Below, in pieces: positions 26,237-33,958 of a stretch of 64,000 nucleotides of DNA. The DNA is from Cryobacterium aureum (lineage in GTDB: Bacteria > Actinomycetota > Actinomycetes > Actinomycetales > Microbacteriaceae), in NCBI RefSeq assembly GCF_002954245.1, contig NZ_PPTG01000014.1, forward strand, positions 186,001-250,000. Reading direction: 5' to 3'. Each line of letters starts with the position of its first letter. Position 1 is the first letter of the stretch. A program made the position numbers and the translations under genes. The notes beneath the pieces are model-generated. The model was given only the letters and a program-made list of their open reading frames with translations. It was not told the origin of the DNA and did no database searches.

Positions 26237-27633
26237 GGAACCAGCCCGTCGCGCTGGGCCACAGATAGGGCCGGCCGCTGCTCGTAGACTTCGAGTACGA
26301 AATCGCGTTCCAGGTGATGCACGGTGCGCTGCAACCCCACCACGTGGGTGAGTTGCGCGTGCACCGCGTCGCCGGTAAGCGGATAATCGGCAACCGTATG
26401 CCGCCAGTGACAGGCCACGAGAACCCCGCCGGCGGCGAGACTGGCGCGGCACCGTTCGAGCAGGCGACGCAGGTCGGCGGCCGAGCAATAATACCCAACC
26501 TCCGACAGCACGATCAGCCCGAACTCGCCCTCCGGCCAGTCCCCCGGCAGCGTTCTGCGCTCAAAACTCACTCCGGGACGGCCCGCGAGTCGTTGCCTGG
26601 CAATGACGAGCGGCTGCTCCACCAGATCGACTCCCAACACGGTGTCACAGCGGTCGGCCAGTTCGGCGGTGAGCACACCGGTGGAGCAGCCCAATTCCAG
26701 CGCTGTACCAAACCGCTGCCGGGGCAGGGCCGCAATGAGGGCCGCTCGTTTGCGTTTCTCGTACCACCGGGTCTCAAAACCCCACGGGTCAGGGCCGGAT
26801 GAATAGACGGAGTCGAAATACCCGGCGGTAAGAGTGTGGTCGGGGTCGGCGCGCGCATCCGTTGGCGAGTTTGGCCGCGCATCCATCTCAATCAGCGTTT
26901 CGTAGTCGCGCGCGAAGTGCGCCCGAAAGCCGGGCGGAACGATGGCTTCATCGCCGGGGAAATCCGACAGGGGCCCCACCTGGCTGCGATGCAACGCGAG
27001 GGCACGAGCTTTGGCCTTGCGTTCGTCGGGCTTCAGCTGAAACAACCGAACGGTTTCAGCAGACCACACCGGATCCACGGGGGACGACCAATGCCAGGCC
27101 CAGATCGGATATTCGAACAGGCGCGCCCGACGTTGCCACACCGCCCGCTGCGCGGCCGCACTGGCTGCTGCATGATCCGGATGCCCGTCGGCGCGCCACG
27201 GCGCCACCACCCAGGTCGAGTCGCCCGCATCGCCGATCGCCTCGGCGATCGCTCCCTGAGCGATGGCCACGTGCTCGGCGAGTTTGCCATCGGGAAGTTC
27301 CAGCAGGTGAATCTGAGCATTAGGGGCAAGCTGAGCCAGGGCATCCGTCACCTCGATGCGGCGGATCTGCGCGAGTCTCGCCGGATCATGGGTCTGCGAT
27401 TGCGGGTGCGACGCCTCGCCGTTGCTGAGCACGATCACGACGATCGGCAGCCCGAGCCCGGCAACATGAGCGATGAGGCCGCCGACACCGAGGCTCTCGT
27501 CGTCGGGATGCGCCGACACCACGATCAGGCGTTGGAGGGTGTCGAGGCCAAGTGCGCTGAACCGATCGGGTAAGTGGGCGGCTTCCCAGGCCTTCTCGGG
27601 CGTTCCGCTGTCGGAATGATCGAACGTCACCAT
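26233..27633 (-). CDS. Fusion of PIG-L deacetylase and NodS-like SAM methyltransferase
   Basis: 466 residues, two domains. Residues about 30-240 are a PIG-L/LmbE zinc deacetylase with AHPDDE (41-46) and DGHPDH (149-154) carrying the metal ligands. Residues about 265-450 are a class I methyltransferase of the NodS type: YFDSVYSSGPDPWGFETRWYEKRKRA, then motif I ALELGCSTG (311-319), GVDLVEQPL and IVLSEVGYYCS. LmbE enzymes remove N-acetyl groups from amino sugars; NodS methylates the freed amino group in Nod factor synthesis, so a fused deacetylase/N-methyltransferase acting on one sugar is a natural reading (inference). It overlaps the acyl-CoA dehydrogenase-like gene by seven bases and the GT2 gene by four. 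Confidence 0.88.
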   Translation of the reverse strand: MVTFDHSDSGTPEKAWEAAHLPDRFSALGLDTLQRLIVVSAHPDDESLGVGGLIAHVAGLGLPIVVIVLSNGEASHPQSQTHDPARLAQIRRIEVTDALAQLAPNAQIHLLELPDGKLAEHVAIAQGAIAEAIGDAGDSTWVVAPWRADGHPDHAAASAAAQRAVWQRRARLFEYPIWAWHWSSPVDPVWSAETVRLFQLKPDERKAKARALALHRSQVGPLSDFPGDEAIVPPGFRAHFARDYETLIEMDARPNSPTDARADPDHTLTAGYFDSVYSSGPDPWGFETRWYEKRKRAALIAALPRQRFGTALELGCSTGVLTAELADRCDTVLGVDLVEQPLVIARQRLAGRPGVSFERRTLPGDWPEGEFGLIVLSEVGYYCSAADLRRLLERCRASLAAGGVLVACHWRHTVADYPLTGDAVHAQLTHVVGLQRTVHHLERDFVLEVYEQRPALSVAQRDGLVP

Positions 27634-28664
27634 GGTGCACTCCCCGTCATCATGAGCATGTGGCCCAACGCCGCATCATCGCGCTCGGCGTGGTGCTGCC
27701 GCACATACAGTTCCAGGTCGGCGACCCGCTGGGCATGCCGGGCGTCGAGGGCGAGTGGGGCTGGCCCCAGTGCATGCCCGATGTGGAATATAACGTCGTC
27801 TACCGTGCGGGCGACGATTCCGCGCACGCGTGCAGCGAGGATGGAACCGGCCGGCCCGTCGGCGGCACCGCCATCAATGTCTGCTGCGGCTGCTGCAAGT
27901 GCATATTTGGCCCCGGTCACGGCCAGGTCGACAGCTCCGAGGTGGGCGAGGGCGAGCTGGTCAGGAGCGCGACCCCCGGCGGAGTCGAAGAGTGTGCGCG
28001 CCAGTCCCACGGCACCGCCACACCACGCTGCTGCCACACCGATACCGCCCCAGGCGAAGCCCGGTCGGCTCAGGTACCATCCGTCGCCGCCGACCGGATC
28101 GGCAGCCACCTGCGAGAAATCGACCGGGCCGCTCGTCACCTGAGCGAGCCCGCGGGCCACCCAGACGTCGTCGTGCACGGTCAGACCGGGTTGACGCAGG
28201 TCGACGGCGAACAGCCGTCGACCTGGTGGGCCGTCCGCGCGAGCAACGTGTGCTGTCACGAGGGCGTGACTGAGAAGTCCGGCAAGCGAACACCACGGCT
28301 TGGTCCCGTCGAGCCGCCAGCCGCCATCCGCTGGCATGGCCGTCAGTGTCAGCCCAGGCCCCTCCGCCGCAAACACGCCCCACGTTTGGTCTGGCCGGGG
28401 CGGGTAGCCTGCCTGGTGGAGTATTGCCAGCGCGTCAAGGTGCGCCTCGACGACCCGAGCCGCCGTGAGGTCAGCGGCCGCGAGCGTCGAGAGGGCGTCG
28501 AAGAGCTGCATGGTGTGTCCTTCCCCCGGTCGGGGAACGGATGCGAGAGAGCTCGCGAGCGCCAGCGCCCGCCGCGCGTCACCGTTAACCGCTCGGGCAG
28601 CGGCGGCAAGATCACCCTGAACCGTGAGAAATTCTGCCGGCCTCAGTTTCGCTTCAAGCCTCAT
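27627..28664 (-). CDS. Acyl-CoA dehydrogenase-like flavoprotein
   Basis: 345 residues. The middle and C-terminal parts resemble acyl-CoA dehydrogenases: TWGVFAAEGPGLTLTAMPADGGWRLDGTKPWCSLAG is the beta-domain (GxxxLxGxKxxxS), and the end has a helical bundle (TVDDVIFHIGHALGPAPLALDARHAQRVADLELYVRQHHAERDD) with HAQRVADLELYVRQHH where the family has the FAD-contacting RxxRD segment. The usual N-terminal helical domain is shortened and the catalytic Glu cannot be placed, so it may oxidise something other than an acyl-CoA. First gene of the operon with the PIG-L fusion, GT2 and reductase genes. Confidence 0.75.
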   Translation of the reverse strand: MRLEAKLRPAEFLTVQGDLAAAARAVNGDARRALALASSLASVPRPGEGHTMQLFDALSTLAAADLTAARVVEAHLDALAILHQAGYPPRPDQTWGVFAAEGPGLTLTAMPADGGWRLDGTKPWCSLAGLLSHALVTAHVARADGPPGRRLFAVDLRQPGLTVHDDVWVARGLAQVTSGPVDFSQVAADPVGGDGWYLSRPGFAWGGIGVAAAWCGGAVGLARTLFDSAGGRAPDQLALAHLGAVDLAVTGAKYALAAAAADIDGGAADGPAGSILAARVRGIVARTVDDVIFHIGHALGPAPLALDARHAQRVADLELYVRQHHAERDDAALGHMLMMTGSAPW

Positions 28665-28701
28665 GACGCCCCTCTCGACTCACGAAGCCGGATCGTTCTC
28701 G

Positions 28702-29190
28702 TCAGGAGGCGCGGTGGGCGGATTTCGCCGCGGAGCGCTTGCGCGGTTTGCGGTTCTCCGCGCTGACCATCCAGGAATACTGCTCGAGCTTCTCGATGAA
28801 GGCGTGGAGGATGTCGGCGCTGGTGGGGTCTTCCTCGTCGACCTCATCGTGCACCTTGCGCATGTTGTCGACGACAGCATCGAGGCGTTCGGTGATGAGC
28901 GTCACCGTCTCGGCGGTGTCGACTTCTCCGTCGGGAAACTTGGGCAGGTTGGTGGTTTTGGTGACCGTCTCGCTGCGGCCGTCGGGCATTGCGTCGAGGG
29001 CGCGCATCCGCTCGGCGACTTCGTCGGAAAATTCGCGCGCGTCAACGATGATCTCGTCGAGCTGCAGGTGCAGGTCGCGAAAGTTCTTACCGACGACGCT
29101 CCAGTGTGCCTGCTTGCCCTGAACGTGTAGCTCGATCAGGTCGACCAGAACGGACTGCAGGTTGTTGCTGAGTGTTGCGGAGGCGTGCAT
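28702..29190 (-). CDS. dps: Dps-family DNA-binding ferritin-like protein
   Basis: 162 residues. The ferroxidase ligands sit at His29 (QAHW), His41, Asp56 and Glu60 (SDEVAER), the exact family spacing. The C-terminal tail (KPRKRSAAKSAHRAS) is strongly basic and should bind DNA. Dps forms 12-subunit shells that store iron and protect DNA from peroxide and starvation. GAAAGGA precedes the ATG, and a -10-like TATGGT on the minus strand (29224-29229) would give a leader of about 27 bases. Confidence 0.95.
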   Translation of the reverse strand: MHASATLSNNLQSVLVDLIELHVQGKQAHWSVVGKNFRDLHLQLDEIIVDAREFSDEVAERMRALDAMPDGRSETVTKTTNLPKFPDGEVDTAETVTLITERLDAVVDNMRKVHDEVDEEDPTSADILHAFIEKLEQYSWMVSAENRKPRKRSAAKSAHRAS

Positions 29191-29361
29191 GATGTCCTTT
29201 CAATTCGGGAGATTTGCCTCAAGACCATATCACCGCCGCGGAATCTGGGCCACAATGCCATCACCCGATCGCGGACCGCAGACCGACGTGCGGCCCCCGG
29301 CAGCCGGGTGGCGCTGGCGGGTGGCGCTGGCGAGCTGGCCAGATGCACAGATCGCGTCGAC

Positions 29362-29685
29362 TCAGTCGGGGCCAGTTGTGCGCGGTGGCCGCGGCTTGCT
29401 GTATTTCTTGTGTGCGGTCTGCGGGGCGGTACCGAGGATGCGCGCGATATCGGCCCAGGTACCGCCGCCGTCGTGCATGGCGGTCACCGCCGCGGTGACC
29501 CGCAGGTTGACCTCAACCCGATCGCGCACCGCTCGTTCCAACTCTCGTTCGAGAGCCCGGTAGGGGCGCGCGATATACGGTGCCGGTTCGTCCGCGCGTT
29601 CGACCATTTGACCGGCTTCAACTTGGGGCGCAGGCGCTGTCACGGTGAGGGACTCGTCGGGCTGGCCCGGGGCAACACTGGTCAT
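29362..29685 (-). CDS. Small helix-turn-helix protein, unknown family
   Basis: 107 residues. The N-terminal 40 residues are Pro/Ala/Glu-rich and look disordered. The rest is helical (RPYRALERELERAVRDRVEVNLRVTAAVTAMHDGG) and ends in a likely HTH, GTWADIARILGTAPQTAHKKY, followed by a basic tail. This resembles the sigma-factor-like or AsnC-type HTH in small actinobacterial proteins. The ATG at 29685 has GGAAAGG at a good distance. Its promoter region contains an inverted repeat over the -35 box, so autorepression is likely. Confidence 0.65.
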   Translation of the reverse strand: MTSVAPGQPDESLTVTAPAPQVEAGQMVERADEPAPYIARPYRALERELERAVRDRVEVNLRVTAAVTAMHDGGGTWADIARILGTAPQTAHKKYSKPRPPRTTGPD

Positions 29686-29706
29686 CGGCAACCTTTCCAC
29701 TGATGC

Positions 29707-29760
29707 AATGTAGGCCCAGCATGTTGCCGCGTCAACCGCTTGACACAAACGTTTTGACGC
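29707..29760 (-). promoter_or_regulatory. Promoter with overlapping three-half-site operator
   Basis: On the minus strand TTGACG (29730-29735) and TACATT (29707-29712) are 17 bases apart, the best -35/-10 pair in the window. The -35 box lies inside GTCAA-CCGC-TTGAC (29731-29744), and another TTGAC at 29754-29758 makes the outer palindrome GCGTCAA/TTGACGC (29729-29760). A protein bound here would block RNA polymerase. Confidence 0.65.
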
Positions 29761-29822
29761 CTGCGCTGCCGGTATTACACACGTCTCTTCGAACGTGCGT
29801 GCGCTGTGGCAGAATCGATGGA

Positions 29823-30380
29823 ATGACACTTTACGGACCTGCTGGCACGGTCGTTTCCGTCAGCCGTGACGACGAACACCGCTTCAGCAAACCGGTGGTG
29901 AGCAGCATCCGTTTGATGGCCGGATTCGGCGTCGAAGGCGACTCGCACGCTGGCACCACGGCGCAACACCTCTATCTGAAGAAGCGCAACCCCTCGGCTC
30001 CGAACCTCTGCCAGGTGCACTTCATCGCCGCCGAACTCTTCGACGATCTGGTCCCAACCGGCTACACGGTGGCTCCGGGCGAACTCGGCGAGAACGTGAC
30101 GACCACCGGAATCGACCTGATGCATCTGCCGATCGGCACCCTGCTGCACCTCGGTGCCGAGGCTTCGGTTTCGATCACCGGCATGCGCAGTCCGTGCTCG
30201 CAGATCAACGGGTACCAAAAAGGTCTGATGAAGCAGCTAATCAGAACGGATGCCGCCGGCACCGTTGAGCGCCGCGGCGGCATCATGGGCGTCGTGGTCA
30301 CCGGCGGTGTCGTGCACCCGGGCGACGGCATCCGGGTGGCACTGCCCGCCGGCGAGCAACTCCCCCTCGGCGTCGTCTAG
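29823..30380 (+). CDS. MOSC domain-containing protein
   Basis: 185 residues. MOSC-domain features: GTVVSVSRDDEHRFSKP at the start, GVEGDSHAG, GELGENVTTTGIDLMHLPIGT and the conserved Cys in ITGMRSPCSQI, which in this superfamily takes part in sulfur transfer or molybdenum-cofactor binding. Free-standing MOSC proteins of this YiiM-like size handle reactive N-hydroxylated compounds or carry sulfur; no other molybdenum genes are near. Divergent from the small HTH gene, whose operator region it shares. Confidence 0.88.
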   Translation: MTLYGPAGTVVSVSRDDEHRFSKPVVSSIRLMAGFGVEGDSHAGTTAQHLYLKKRNPSAPNLCQVHFIAAELFDDLVPTGYTVAPGELGENVTTTGIDLMHLPIGTLLHLGAEASVSITGMRSPCSQINGYQKGLMKQLIRTDAAGTVERRGGIMGVVVTGGVVHPGDGIRVALPAGEQLPLGVV

Positions 30381-30404
30381 CCGCGCCCCGGGCCCACCTT
30401 ATGA

Positions 30405-30456
30405 CCGTGGGCCCAGTCTATAGGCTGGGCCCACGGACGGGGCCCGGGCCCCGTCC
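30405..30456. terminator. Two back-to-back hairpins between convergent genes
   Basis: First hairpin: CCGTGGGCCCAG (30405-30416) with CTGGGCCCACGG (30425-30436), eight-base loop. Second: a perfect 22-bp palindrome (30435-30456) made of GGACGGGGCCC and its complement, sharing two bases with the first. They separate the convergent MOSC and DUF4433 genes and can stop transcription from both sides. No U tract. Confidence 0.65.
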
Positions 30457-30477
30457 AGAAGACAAGGCCCGTATTTG

Positions 30478-31422
30478 CTACTGGGCGTCAGCGGAGGTGT
30501 GGAACCACGGCGGGTAGACCGCGACCTTGGGCTTGAACGAGCTGGCCTTCAGAATGCCGCGCACGGTCTCGCGCACGTTGTCATTGCAGACGCCGATGAG
30601 CGTGATCAGTTCCATGGGTACTGCGTCTGGCACGAGCAGTTCGGCGTCGAGAATCATCGCGCCGTCGGCTTCAGCGCGCAGGGTCTGGAGCATGCGCTCA
30701 GCGGTGGCCGGCGTGGCGCCGAATCTGGTGAGCGTTCCGGCGGCGTCACCGTTGGTGACGGCAACCACGCTGGAAACGAACGGGGCCTCATCGTCGGTGG
30801 CGTCAGCATCCGTGGCCGTGTCGGCAGAAGCGGCCACGGCCGCGAGACCGTCGTTGATGTTCTTGACTGTGCTGACGAGCATGACGAAGTCGAAGGCTTC
30901 GGAGCCGTGGGCGTCGAGCGCGAGGCGCGGGTCAGCGGCCTCGGCGCGCACGCTCTCCCAGACGGTCGCGTTCGGCGACAGAAAGAACGGCACGTACTCG
31001 GCAACGCTGCGACCGTCGCCGGCCACGAGGGCCGCGTGACGCAGCTCGCGCGTGGCCGGAGCGGAGATGTCCACGACGGGACGTGCCGTGAGGGCGTCGT
31101 TGGCCAGCAGGCACCCGTCCTTCAAAATCGCGGCGAGGTTGCTGATGTGAGTGAGGTGGTACACGCGCTGCTCGTCGACGTTGTCGGTCGAAACCTTGTC
31201 GGTGGCGACCTTATCGGCGCGCACCGGGCGCGGCGCTCCGGCGACCCGAACCGAGCGAGCCGCGCGGGCGGCTGGTATGGCAGCAGTCGGCAGCGGGTCG
31301 CGCAGCGAGGACAGCTTCGGGGCGCGGGTCTTCTTCACCGGGTTGAGGGGTTCAGTGACCACTTTGGGATAGCACAGGGCGCACAATTGGCCCTCGAGTC
31401 CGTGGATGCATTCGTCGTCCAA
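30478..31422 (-). CDS. DUF4433/DarT-like ADP-ribosyltransferase with Cys-rich N-terminus
   Basis: 314 residues from a TTG start (GAAAGG ten bases upstream). Residues 1-20 hold a Cys/His cluster (Cys5, His7, Cys14, Cys17) that could bind zinc, followed by a long Ala/Arg/Pro linker. From about residue 85 the protein follows DUF4433: VYHLTHISNLAAILKDGCLL, then SVAEYVPFFLSPNATVWESV, FDFVMLVSTV and finally DAELLVPDAVPMELI, where DarT has its catalytic Glu (AEVLV). DarT attaches ADP-ribose to thymidine in single-stranded DNA and is normally paired with the DarG macrodomain antitoxin. No darG is adjacent: the upstream neighbour is a HAD phosphatase. It may be a tamed chromosomal member of the family. 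Assignment rests on motif memory. Confidence 0.65.
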   Translation of the reverse strand: MDDECIHGLEGQLCALCYPKVVTEPLNPVKKTRAPKLSSLRDPLPTAAIPAARAARSVRVAGAPRPVRADKVATDKVSTDNVDEQRVYHLTHISNLAAILKDGCLLANDALTARPVVDISAPATRELRHAALVAGDGRSVAEYVPFFLSPNATVWESVRAEAADPRLALDAHGSEAFDFVMLVSTVKNINDGLAAVAASADTATDADATDDEAPFVSSVVAVTNGDAAGTLTRFGATPATAERMLQTLRAEADGAMILDAELLVPDAVPMELITLIGVCNDNVRETVRGILKASSFKPKVAVYPPWFHTSADAQ

Positions 31423-31527
31423 GAGGGAAGAACCTTTCGTTTCGCGTACTCGCGCCACTCGGAAAAGCCGAACGCGCATAGCGCCTATCAACGTTACGTT
31501 CATTTGAGGTCGTGCGCTGACCGTTCT

Positions 31528-32196
31528 TTAGCTTTTCGGCGACACGATCCGAACAATCAGTCCGCCGTTTGAAACCTCGATGCGCAGGTGATCGAGTCCG
31601 GCCACGATGAGATCGGCGTCAAGCTCGGCGGCCGAATACGTTCCAGCGACGCCGATCGTGGTGCAACCGGCGGCGCGGCCGGCCTGCAATCCAGCGGGCG
31701 CATCCTCAATGACCAGGCAGCGGCGTGGGTCGACTCCGAGCCGCGCGGCTCCCGCGAGAAACGGCTCGGGATAGGGCTTGCCGCGCGGGGTGTCATCGAT
31801 TGTCACGATCACGTTCGGTGCCACCAAAGCGGATGCCCCCAGCCGCGCGACCGCCAGTGGCCGCGCGCAGGACGTGACGATGGCCCGTCGACTCTCCGGC
31901 AGGCTGTTCATGAGTGCGGCAGCACCGGGCAGCACGGTGATGTCGTTGGTGTCTGCGGTTTCGAGCTCGAGAATCCGCGCGATCGCTTCGTCGACACGTT
32001 CAGGCGGCACGAGTTCCTCGATGATGTCGCGGGCCGGGCGTCCGTGGGAGGTGTCGTCCTTGGCTACGCCCCATTCTTTGGCCCACAGTGCCCACGAGCG
32101 GTTGACTGCTGGCGTCGAATCGATGAGGGTGCCGTCCATGTCGAAGAGCACGGCGTCGAACGTGCACCCCTGCAAAACGTTTTCGGTACCGGGCAT
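31528..32196 (-). CDS. HAD-family sugar/polyol phosphatase
   Basis: 222 residues. HAD motif I FDMDGTLIDS (nucleophile Asp19, acid/base Asp21), motif II IVTSC, motif III with Lys in GKPYPEPF, and motif IV IEDAPAGLQAGRAAG. The GKPxPExF and EDAPAG signatures are those of beta-phosphoglucomutase/GPP-type phosphatases acting on glycerol phosphate or sugar phosphates. ATG at 32196 with GAAAGGA upstream; the long upstream frame overlaps the divergent transporter gene. It precedes the DUF4433 gene on the same strand with a 105-base gap. Confidence 0.88.
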   Translation of the reverse strand: MPGTENVLQGCTFDAVLFDMDGTLIDSTPAVNRSWALWAKEWGVAKDDTSHGRPARDIIEELVPPERVDEAIARILELETADTNDITVLPGAAALMNSLPESRRAIVTSCARPLAVARLGASALVAPNVIVTIDDTPRGKPYPEPFLAGAARLGVDPRRCLVIEDAPAGLQAGRAAGCTTIGVAGTYSAAELDADLIVAGLDHLRIEVSNGGLIVRIVSPKS

Positions 32197-32323
32197 CCGC
32201 TGTCCTTTCGTCGTGACGACTGAGTGCCGTTTCTCAACGGTAGGCCACCCAGCAACGACCACGCCATTCGGTGGGGACGGGCCGGTATCGTGGACAGCAA
32301 CAACCAAGCTGGGAGACCGTACC

Positions 32324-33067
32324 GTGTGGACGACCGTTCTGGTGATCACGGCCGTACTGATCGGCTCGAGCATGCAGCGCATCACCGGTATGGGGTTCGC
32401 CCTCGTCGCTGCCCCCTTTCTGGTGCTGCTGCTCGGGCCGGTCGACGGCGTCATCGTGGTCAACGTGTGCGGGGCACTCACCGCGAGCATTATTTTGCTG
32501 CGCGTCTTTCGGCAGGTGGACTGGCGGCGCTACGGCATTCTGGCGGTCTGCGCCGTCGGCGGCATCGTGCCGGGTTCTTACGTTTTGCAGTTCGTGCCGG
32601 TGGCCTGGCTGGAAATTTCGATCGGCGTACTCGTGGCCGCTGGCCTGACCATCTCGATTAACCTCGGCCGAGTCGTGGTGCGCGACCGACTCGGCTTTCG
32701 CGTGCTAGCGGGCATGTCCAGCGGGTTCATGAACACCACTGCCGGGGTCGGCGGCCCGGCCGTGAGCATTTACGCCATCGCCACGGGCTGGCCGCAACGG
32801 TCCTTCGCTGCGACAATGCAGCCGTACTTTCTCACGATCGGGCTGACATCCCTGGCCTCAAAATTCGCCCTGGGATCGGCCGGCCTGCCGCAGCTTCCCG
32901 CACTGGTCTGGGTGCTGATCGGGTGCGCCTGCATTGTCGGGCTCATAGTCGGCGACCGCCTGACGACGGTGATCGAGCCGCACGTGGCCAGGCGTCTGCT
33001 CGTGATCGTGGCCTATCTCGGGTCGTTCGCGACCATCCTGCGCGGGGTGCTCGAGCTTCTCGTTTGA
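32324..33067 (+). CDS. TauE/SafE-family membrane exporter
   Basis: 247 residues with seven to eight membrane helices. The two-fold repeated SafE/TauE pattern is visible: ITGMGFALVAAPFLVLLLGP near the start and GFMNTTAGVGGPAVSIYAIATGWP in the middle. These proteins move organic sulfonates, sulfite or related anions. GTG at 32324 with GGGAGA seven bases upstream; a TATCGT at 32285-32290 may be the -10 box. No sulfur genes nearby to fix the substrate. Confidence 0.85.
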   Translation: MWTTVLVITAVLIGSSMQRITGMGFALVAAPFLVLLLGPVDGVIVVNVCGALTASIILLRVFRQVDWRRYGILAVCAVGGIVPGSYVLQFVPVAWLEISIGVLVAAGLTISINLGRVVVRDRLGFRVLAGMSSGFMNTTAGVGGPAVSIYAIATGWPQRSFAATMQPYFLTIGLTSLASKFALGSAGLPQLPALVWVLIGCACIVGLIVGDRLTTVIEPHVARRLLVIVAYLGSFATILRGVLELLV

Positions 33068-33069
33068 CC

Positions 33070-33831
33070 TCAGATGGTGAAGTCGACGCCCTCGACCGAC
33101 ACCGACTCGTCGCGGGCCGGATGAGCGAGGTGATGCGCGGCCGCCGAGTGCATAATTTGCTCGTCTGGGTAGGTAGCCGTCACCAGAATAGGCATGTGGT
33201 CTGACGTGCCCTGCGGGAGGGTCTCGACGTTGGAGATGTTTAGCCCCATCGAAGTGGCCAGGTCGAAGTGCCCGCGAAAGAACTTGTACCGCGTGTAGGT
33301 GCGCGTGTCGCTGAGCGTGAGGTCGTAACCGGACTGGTTCACCTTGTAGCCGAGCTTGCCCTGAAAGATCGGGTAGTTGTAGTCGCCGACCATGAGGGTG
33401 GGCAACCCCGGACCGAGAATGCTCAACTCTTCGTGGGCCGTGCGAATTTGGTTGCGACGCAGGGAGTTGAGCGCGGTCAGCGGGGCTGCGTGAAAGGAGG
33501 CGACGACCAGCTCACGCTGAGCGACATTGTCGATCAGACGCGTCGCAATCAGCCGCTCGTGGGCGGGCGCTGCAAGGCGGTCGTGCAGCGATTTCTTGAG
33601 CGCGAAGGTCTGGGTCTTGATCGCCGTGAAGCGGTCCCTGTTGTAGTAGATCGCCAGGCCCAGCCGGTTGCGGTGGGTCGAGTCGGCCAAGTGCAGGTGA
33701 CCGACCTCGGCCGGCAGGTCGATGGTGTTGCATTCCTGCAGGCAGAGGATGTTGGGACTGTAACGTTCGGCCAAAGCGACGAGTTCGCCGCTGGCACGAT
33801 TCTTGCGGAGGTTGTAACTAATGACCCTCAT
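33070..33831 (-). CDS. Endonuclease/exonuclease/phosphatase family protein
   Basis: 253 residues of the EEP superfamily (DNase I, exonuclease III, sphingomyelinase fold): VISYNLRKNRASGELVALAERYSPNILCLQECNT with the catalytic Asn and Glu, VASFHAAPL, MVGDYNYPIFQG (Asp and Asn of the metal site) and the final SDHMPILVTA with the catalytic His. No signal peptide, so it acts inside the cell. Substrate (DNA, RNA or a phospholipid) unknown. Its stop nearly abuts that of the convergent TauE gene. Confidence 0.85.
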   Translation of the reverse strand: MRVISYNLRKNRASGELVALAERYSPNILCLQECNTIDLPAEVGHLHLADSTHRNRLGLAIYYNRDRFTAIKTQTFALKKSLHDRLAAPAHERLIATRLIDNVAQRELVVASFHAAPLTALNSLRRNQIRTAHEELSILGPGLPTLMVGDYNYPIFQGKLGYKVNQSGYDLTLSDTRTYTRYKFFRGHFDLATSMGLNISNVETLPQGTSDHMPILVTATYPDEQIMHSAAAHHLAHPARDESVSVEGVDFTI

Positions 33832-33958
33832 GGCACCCGTCTCAGACTTGATGGCTATGCCACAAGCCTACGACTCTCGCCGAGGTCGCAATTGAACATC
33901 CGGGGTCAGTTGGCATATGCGCAGGTGGTATCCAGCCTGCACACTCTCCCGATCAGGG

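Noticed and set aside
29311-29336. Two adjacent GGTGGCGCTGGC-type units between dps and the HTH gene
   Set aside because: Only two short copies in noncoding GC-rich DNA; not enough to call a repeat element.
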